Assembly: GCA_003561595.1 (NCBI GenBank)
Contig: PWWF01000147.1
Coordinates: forward strand, 1 to 15,738
Direction of reading: 5' to 3'
Source of the DNA: Paracoccaceae bacterium
Lineage (GTDB): Bacteria > Pseudomonadota > Alphaproteobacteria > Rhodobacterales > Rhodobacteraceae
Length of the DNA stretch: 15,738 nt
Shown: positions 13,090 to 15,738 of the stretch, one piece after another
How the letters are laid out: every line of letters begins with the position of its first letter
Position numbering within the stretch: position 1 is the first letter of the stretch
Translations under genes and position numbers: made by a program
Notes under the pieces: model-generated
Seen by the model: the letters and a program-made list of their open reading frames with translations, nothing else
What the model was told of the DNA's origin: nothing
Databases searched by the model: none

Positions 13090-15408
13090 TCAGGCCATCT
13101 CGTCGCTGGCCAGCCGCGCGTTCACGGTCGAGGTGAATTCGGCCAGCGAAAAGGGCTTGCCCAGAAAGCCCGCATTGCCAATGCGCGACTGGGCAGCGAC
13201 GCGGCTGTCTTCGGCATAGCCCGACATGAACAGGACCGGCGTATCGGGAAACCGGTCGCGCACCTGCGACACCCAGCCAGGCCCGTCCAGCCCCGGCATC
13301 ACCACATCGCTCACAAAGCAGTCCGGTCGCACATCCGGATCGCTGAGGATATCAAGCGCCGCCTCGCCGCTTTCGGCCTGCAGGACGCGATGCCCCTGCA
13401 ATTCCAGCGCGCGCGCGGCAAATGACCGGACAGGAGCCTCATCCTCGACCAGCAGGACAAGCGCGGGGCGGTCCTGCATCGGGTTCGGCTGCAGGCGCGA
13501 AGGTGCGGGGCGCGCGGTTGGGGTGATTGTATCCTGCGCGGCGAAATACAAGCTGAAGGTCGTGCCCTCGCCCTCTTCGCTGTCGACAAAGACATAACCG
13601 CCGGACTGTTTGACGATCCCGTAAACGGTCGACAGGCCCAGCCCCGTCCCCTCGCCCGGGCGTTTGGTGGTAAAGAACGGATCGAACACCTTTGCCCGCG
13701 TAGCCGCCGACATGCCGACCCCGTCATCCTGCACGCGGATGCGCGTATAGCGGCCGGGGGGCAGATGAATCTCTTCGCGCGGCAGACCATCAGGCAGCGC
13801 GCAGGTGTCGGTGATGATCCGGATCTCGCCCCCCAGTGGCATGGCATCGCGGGCATTGACCACCAGGTTCATCAGCACCTGTTCAAGCTGGCGCCGGTCC
13901 GACCGGATGGGGGAAACATCGGTGCCATGATGCAAGGTCAGTGTGACCTTTTCGCCGACCAGACGGTTCAGCAGATGGATCAGGTCGCCCATCGTCTCGG
14001 TCAGGTCCAGCGTCACGATCTCCAGCTTTTGCTGGCGGGACAGGGCCAGCAACTGGCGCACCAGCGCGGCGGCGCGATTGGTGTTCTGCTGGATCTGTAT
14101 CAGATCGGGATAATCGACATCGCTATAGTCATGGCGCAGCAAGAGCAGATCGCAATGCCCGGTGATCGCGGTTAGCAAGTTGTTGAAATCATGCGCAACC
14201 CCGCCCGCCAGCAGGCCGATGGCCTGCATTTTCTGGCTCTGGGTAAATTTCGCCTCGAGTGATTTGAATTCGGTCGCATCATTCAGCACGGCGACGACGT
14301 GATCGGACTGGCCGGCCCCCGGATCGGGCTGCGCGAGGGTGACCTTCAGGAAACGCTCACTCTCGGGGCGGTTCAGGCGCAGCACTTCGGTCGCGCTGGT
14401 CATGCGCCCTGTGACGATATCGCTCAGCCATTCGGCAACCGGCCGCCCCAGCCCTTCGAGGAGCTCGCTGATCACCGGCAGGTCCGCGCCATGCAATCGC
14501 AACAGGCGACGCGCTTCGGGATTGACGTAGCACAACTGACCATCCGCCGCGATATGGGCGATCCCGATGGGCAGGGTCTGCAGATCGGCATGCATGTCTG
14601 ACGCGGCGGCCTGATCCGGGGCATCACTTGCGCGCGGCGCAAGCAGTGCCACCCCGGTGCCGCCTGCCGGATCGGGCAGGGCAAGTGCAAAATGCCGCTG
14701 CGCATTGATCTGCACGCTGCTGCGATGTCCTGCGAGCACAGGCGCATCGCTGAAGACAGCCGACAGCGTTTGCGGCGCGTCCGCTGTAGCGAGATCGGGC
14801 GATGTCTGTGCCAGCCTGCCCTCTGCATCGTATTTCAGCCATGGCGCGGGCGCGCGTGGTGCATCGCTTTCGTGCGCAGTGTCATTGACGCTCCAGAAAA
14901 ACACGGCAGGCGTGACGGCTTCGACCCGGATGCAGCGTCCGGTCGTGGTCTGCACCTGGGCGTGTCCCTTTGCACGGGCCTGGTCACAGATGGCGCGGAC
15001 GGCGCCGGCGGGGTCGGCCTTTTGATCGGCAAAAAGCGCGATCAGCCCGTCGCTCTCGATATCAGGCAGGGCCGTTTTCGCACTTGCATTGGCCCAGAGA
15101 ACCTGGCCATCAGACGTGCCCAGCAGCCGGGGATCGGCGCTTTCGGCATGCAAGCGCGCAATCAGTGCCAGATCACGCTGCCGCAACAGGTGCCGCGTGG
15201 CGACAAGCCCGGCAGCCAACAGGCTGAGCGCCAGAAGCGCCGCACCGGTTGTCGCGATGCTGAAGGCCAGTGTCGAGGAGGGCAGGAGAGGGCCAAGGCC
15301 CATAAGTACGCCGCCGAGCATGGCCAGAAGCGCGATGTCACGCGACCGCAGCCGTGCGCTGATATCCGACACAAGGCTGTGGGGGGCAGTCAGGGCAATC
15401 AGGGCCAA
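13090..15408 (-). CDS. cckA: Cell-cycle hybrid sensor histidine kinase CckA
   Basis: A 772-residue bifunctional kinase/phosphatase that feeds the ChpT phosphotransferase and thereby CtrA and CpdR; in Rhodobacterales this relay controls motility, gene transfer agents and division-linked genes. Two membrane helices lie near the N-terminus (about 25-45 and 47-72), then two PAS-like regions (about 90-175 and 275-385). The HisKA domain carries GGVAHDFNNLL with the phospho-accepting His406. The ATPase domain shows NARDAM (518-523), DDGVGM (561-566), FDPFFTTK and GTGLGLS (587-593). A C-terminal receiver follows with acidic residues 655-657, Asp701 in VSDVVMPG and Lys751 in GKPF. Start: TTG at 15408 with GGAGG six bases upstream; the frame extends six codons further without a ribosome site. 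A CtrA-like box lies upstream. Confidence 0.93.
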   Translation of the reverse strand: MALIALTAPHSLVSDISARLRSRDIALLAMLGGVLMGLGPLLPSSTLAFSIATTGAALLALSLLAAGLVATRHLLRQRDLALIARLHAESADPRLLGTSDGQVLWANASAKTALPDIESDGLIALFADQKADPAGAVRAICDQARAKGHAQVQTTTGRCIRVEAVTPAVFFWSVNDTAHESDAPRAPAPWLKYDAEGRLAQTSPDLATADAPQTLSAVFSDAPVLAGHRSSVQINAQRHFALALPDPAGGTGVALLAPRASDAPDQAAASDMHADLQTLPIGIAHIAADGQLCYVNPEARRLLRLHGADLPVISELLEGLGRPVAEWLSDIVTGRMTSATEVLRLNRPESERFLKVTLAQPDPGAGQSDHVVAVLNDATEFKSLEAKFTQSQKMQAIGLLAGGVAHDFNNLLTAITGHCDLLLLRHDYSDVDYPDLIQIQQNTNRAAALVRQLLALSRQQKLEIVTLDLTETMGDLIHLLNRLVGEKVTLTLHHGTDVSPIRSDRRQLEQVLMNLVVNARDAMPLGGEIRIITDTCALPDGLPREEIHLPPGRYTRIRVQDDGVGMSAATRAKVFDPFFTTKRPGEGTGLGLSTVYGIVKQSGGYVFVDSEEGEGTTFSLYFAAQDTITPTARPAPSRLQPNPMQDRPALVLLVEDEAPVRSFAARALELQGHRVLQAESGEAALDILSDPDVRPDCFVSDVVMPGLDGPGWVSQVRDRFPDTPVLFMSGYAEDSRVAAQSRIGNAGFLGKPFSLAEFTSTVNARLASDEMA

Positions 15409-15414
15409 AAGGCA

Positions 15415-15419
15415 CCTCC
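15415..15419 (-). promoter_or_regulatory. Ribosome-binding site that sets the TTG start of cckA
   Basis: On the minus strand GGAGG (15419-15415) stands six bases before the TTG at 15408. No ATG or GTG in this frame has a comparable site nearby, so the TTG is the best start. Confidence 0.7.
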
Positions 15420-15456
15420 GGAACAACTGGTTTGTGCCGACTATCGAGGAACAGGG

Positions 15457-15471
15457 TTAAACAAACCTTAA
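15457..15471 (-). promoter_or_regulatory. CtrA-type box upstream of cckA
   Basis: On the minus strand 15471-15457 reads TTAAGGTTTGTTTAA followed by C. This is a perfect TTAA-N7-TTAA and also fits the extended form ending in TTAAC, the site bound by the response regulator CtrA in alphaproteobacteria. Its centre is 56 bases before the cckA start, in a short gap of a GC-rich genome where eight A/T positions in this spacing are unlikely by chance. It lies just downstream of the putative -10 box (15478-15483), which would suit repression; if transcription starts further downstream it could activate. Confidence 0.6.
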
Positions 15472-15477
15472 ACCCGG

Positions 15478-15505
15478 ATCGTAGCATCCCGGTCCGAATA
15501 TGCAA
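15478..15505 (-). promoter_or_regulatory. Possible cckA promoter
   Basis: On the minus strand TTGCAT (15505-15500) and TACGAT (15483-15478) are 16 bases apart; the -10 matches four of six consensus positions. Transcription would start near 15471, at the upstream half of the CtrA-type box. It would let cckA be expressed apart from the upstream methyltransferase gene. Confidence 0.35.
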
Positions 15506-15523
15506 TCTATGGGAGAGCCAGGG

Positions 15524-15738
15524 TCAGGGCTTTCGCGCCATCAACGCCATGTAGAACCCGTCCCCGCCTGTCAGCGGGGTCAGCTTGCGGGTATCATGCA
15601 GGCTGCAGGCTGGGTGAGCGCGCAGGAAATCCGTGATCTGGTCGTCATTTTCACACCGCAGCAGGGAACAGGTGGCATAGGCCAGCCAACCACCGGGGCG
15701 GACCAGTTCCGCGACATCGGCAAGGATCATGGCCTGCG
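15524..15738 (-). CDS. RsmB/NOP2-family rRNA cytosine-5 methyltransferase (3' part only)
   Basis: Only the last 71 codons are in the window; the gene continues past the right edge. The fragment shows the end of a SAM-dependent RNA m5C methyltransferase: QAMILADVAELVRPGG, the YATCSLL motif whose cysteine is the catalytic nucleophile attacking cytosine C6 in this family, ENDDQITDFL and the closing GGDGFYMALMARKP. E. coli RsmB modifies C967 of 16S rRNA; whether this protein does the same, or is another paralogue, cannot be decided from the fragment. It lies 115 bases upstream of cckA on the same strand. No terminator is visible in the gap, so read-through into cckA is possible. Confidence 0.88.
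   Translation of the reverse strand, partial: QAMILADVAELVRPGGWLAYATCSLLRCENDDQITDFLRAHPACSLHDTRKLTPLTGGDGFYMALMARKP

Noticed and set aside
1..15738. Mobile element, prophage, defence or toxin-antitoxin system
   Set aside because: All confident genes are core or common alphaproteobacterial genes; no transposase, integrase, nuclease-effector or antitoxin-like frame was recognised on either strand.

Overview
This is an ordinary, gene-dense chromosomal stretch from a high-GC alphaproteobacterium, most likely Rhodobacteraceae (Rhodobacterales). The evidence is the CckA-type hybrid kinase with a CtrA-like box in front of it, the helicase / S4 / fdxA / carD gene order, an intergenic hairpin repeat ending in CCCCCAGGATATTT, a small RTX protein, and promoters with TTGAC-like -35 boxes but -10 boxes that lack the final T. 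I see no transposase, integrase, CRISPR array, prophage or defence cassette. No previously undescribed multi-gene system is evident; the points of interest are regulatory.

Layout. 1-343: no convincing gene; AT-rich with small inverted and direct repeats, lying on the 3' side of a minus-strand tRNA-Arg(TCT) at 344-420. 565-2566: a minus-strand run holding rpmB (L28), meaB (G-protein chaperone of B12-dependent mutases) and rpsO (S15), with terminators after rpmB and rpsO and a good promoter for rpmB. 2840-3655: a plus-strand secreted or anchored RTX calcium-binding protein. 3681-4109: a minus-strand SlyD-like FKBP isomerase, divergent from trmB (4288-4992, tRNA m7G46 methyltransferase). 4996-6215: an SCP2 protein and an alpha/beta hydrolase that overlap by one base and are probably translationally coupled.

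6281-11209 is a plus-strand series: an exported TPR protein, a large SUV3-like RNA helicase, a small S4 RNA-binding protein, the 7Fe ferredoxin FdxA and the RNA polymerase-binding regulator CarD, closed by a strong terminator. yebC (11349-12089) follows. It is convergent with a minus-strand group: the 3' end of an RsmB-family rRNA m5C methyltransferase at the right edge, cckA, and a DMT-family permease.

Much of the window serves translation and RNA metabolism (L28, S15, tRNA-Arg, TrmB, RsmB-like, S4 protein, SUV3-like helicase, YebC). Global control is added by CarD (RNA polymerase) and CckA (the CckA-ChpT-CtrA phosphorelay). The most useful regulatory observations are a perfect TTAA-N7-TTAA box upstream of cckA, terminator-shaped hairpins in the leaders of rpmB and carD, and a TTG start with a strong Shine-Dalgarno sequence for cckA.
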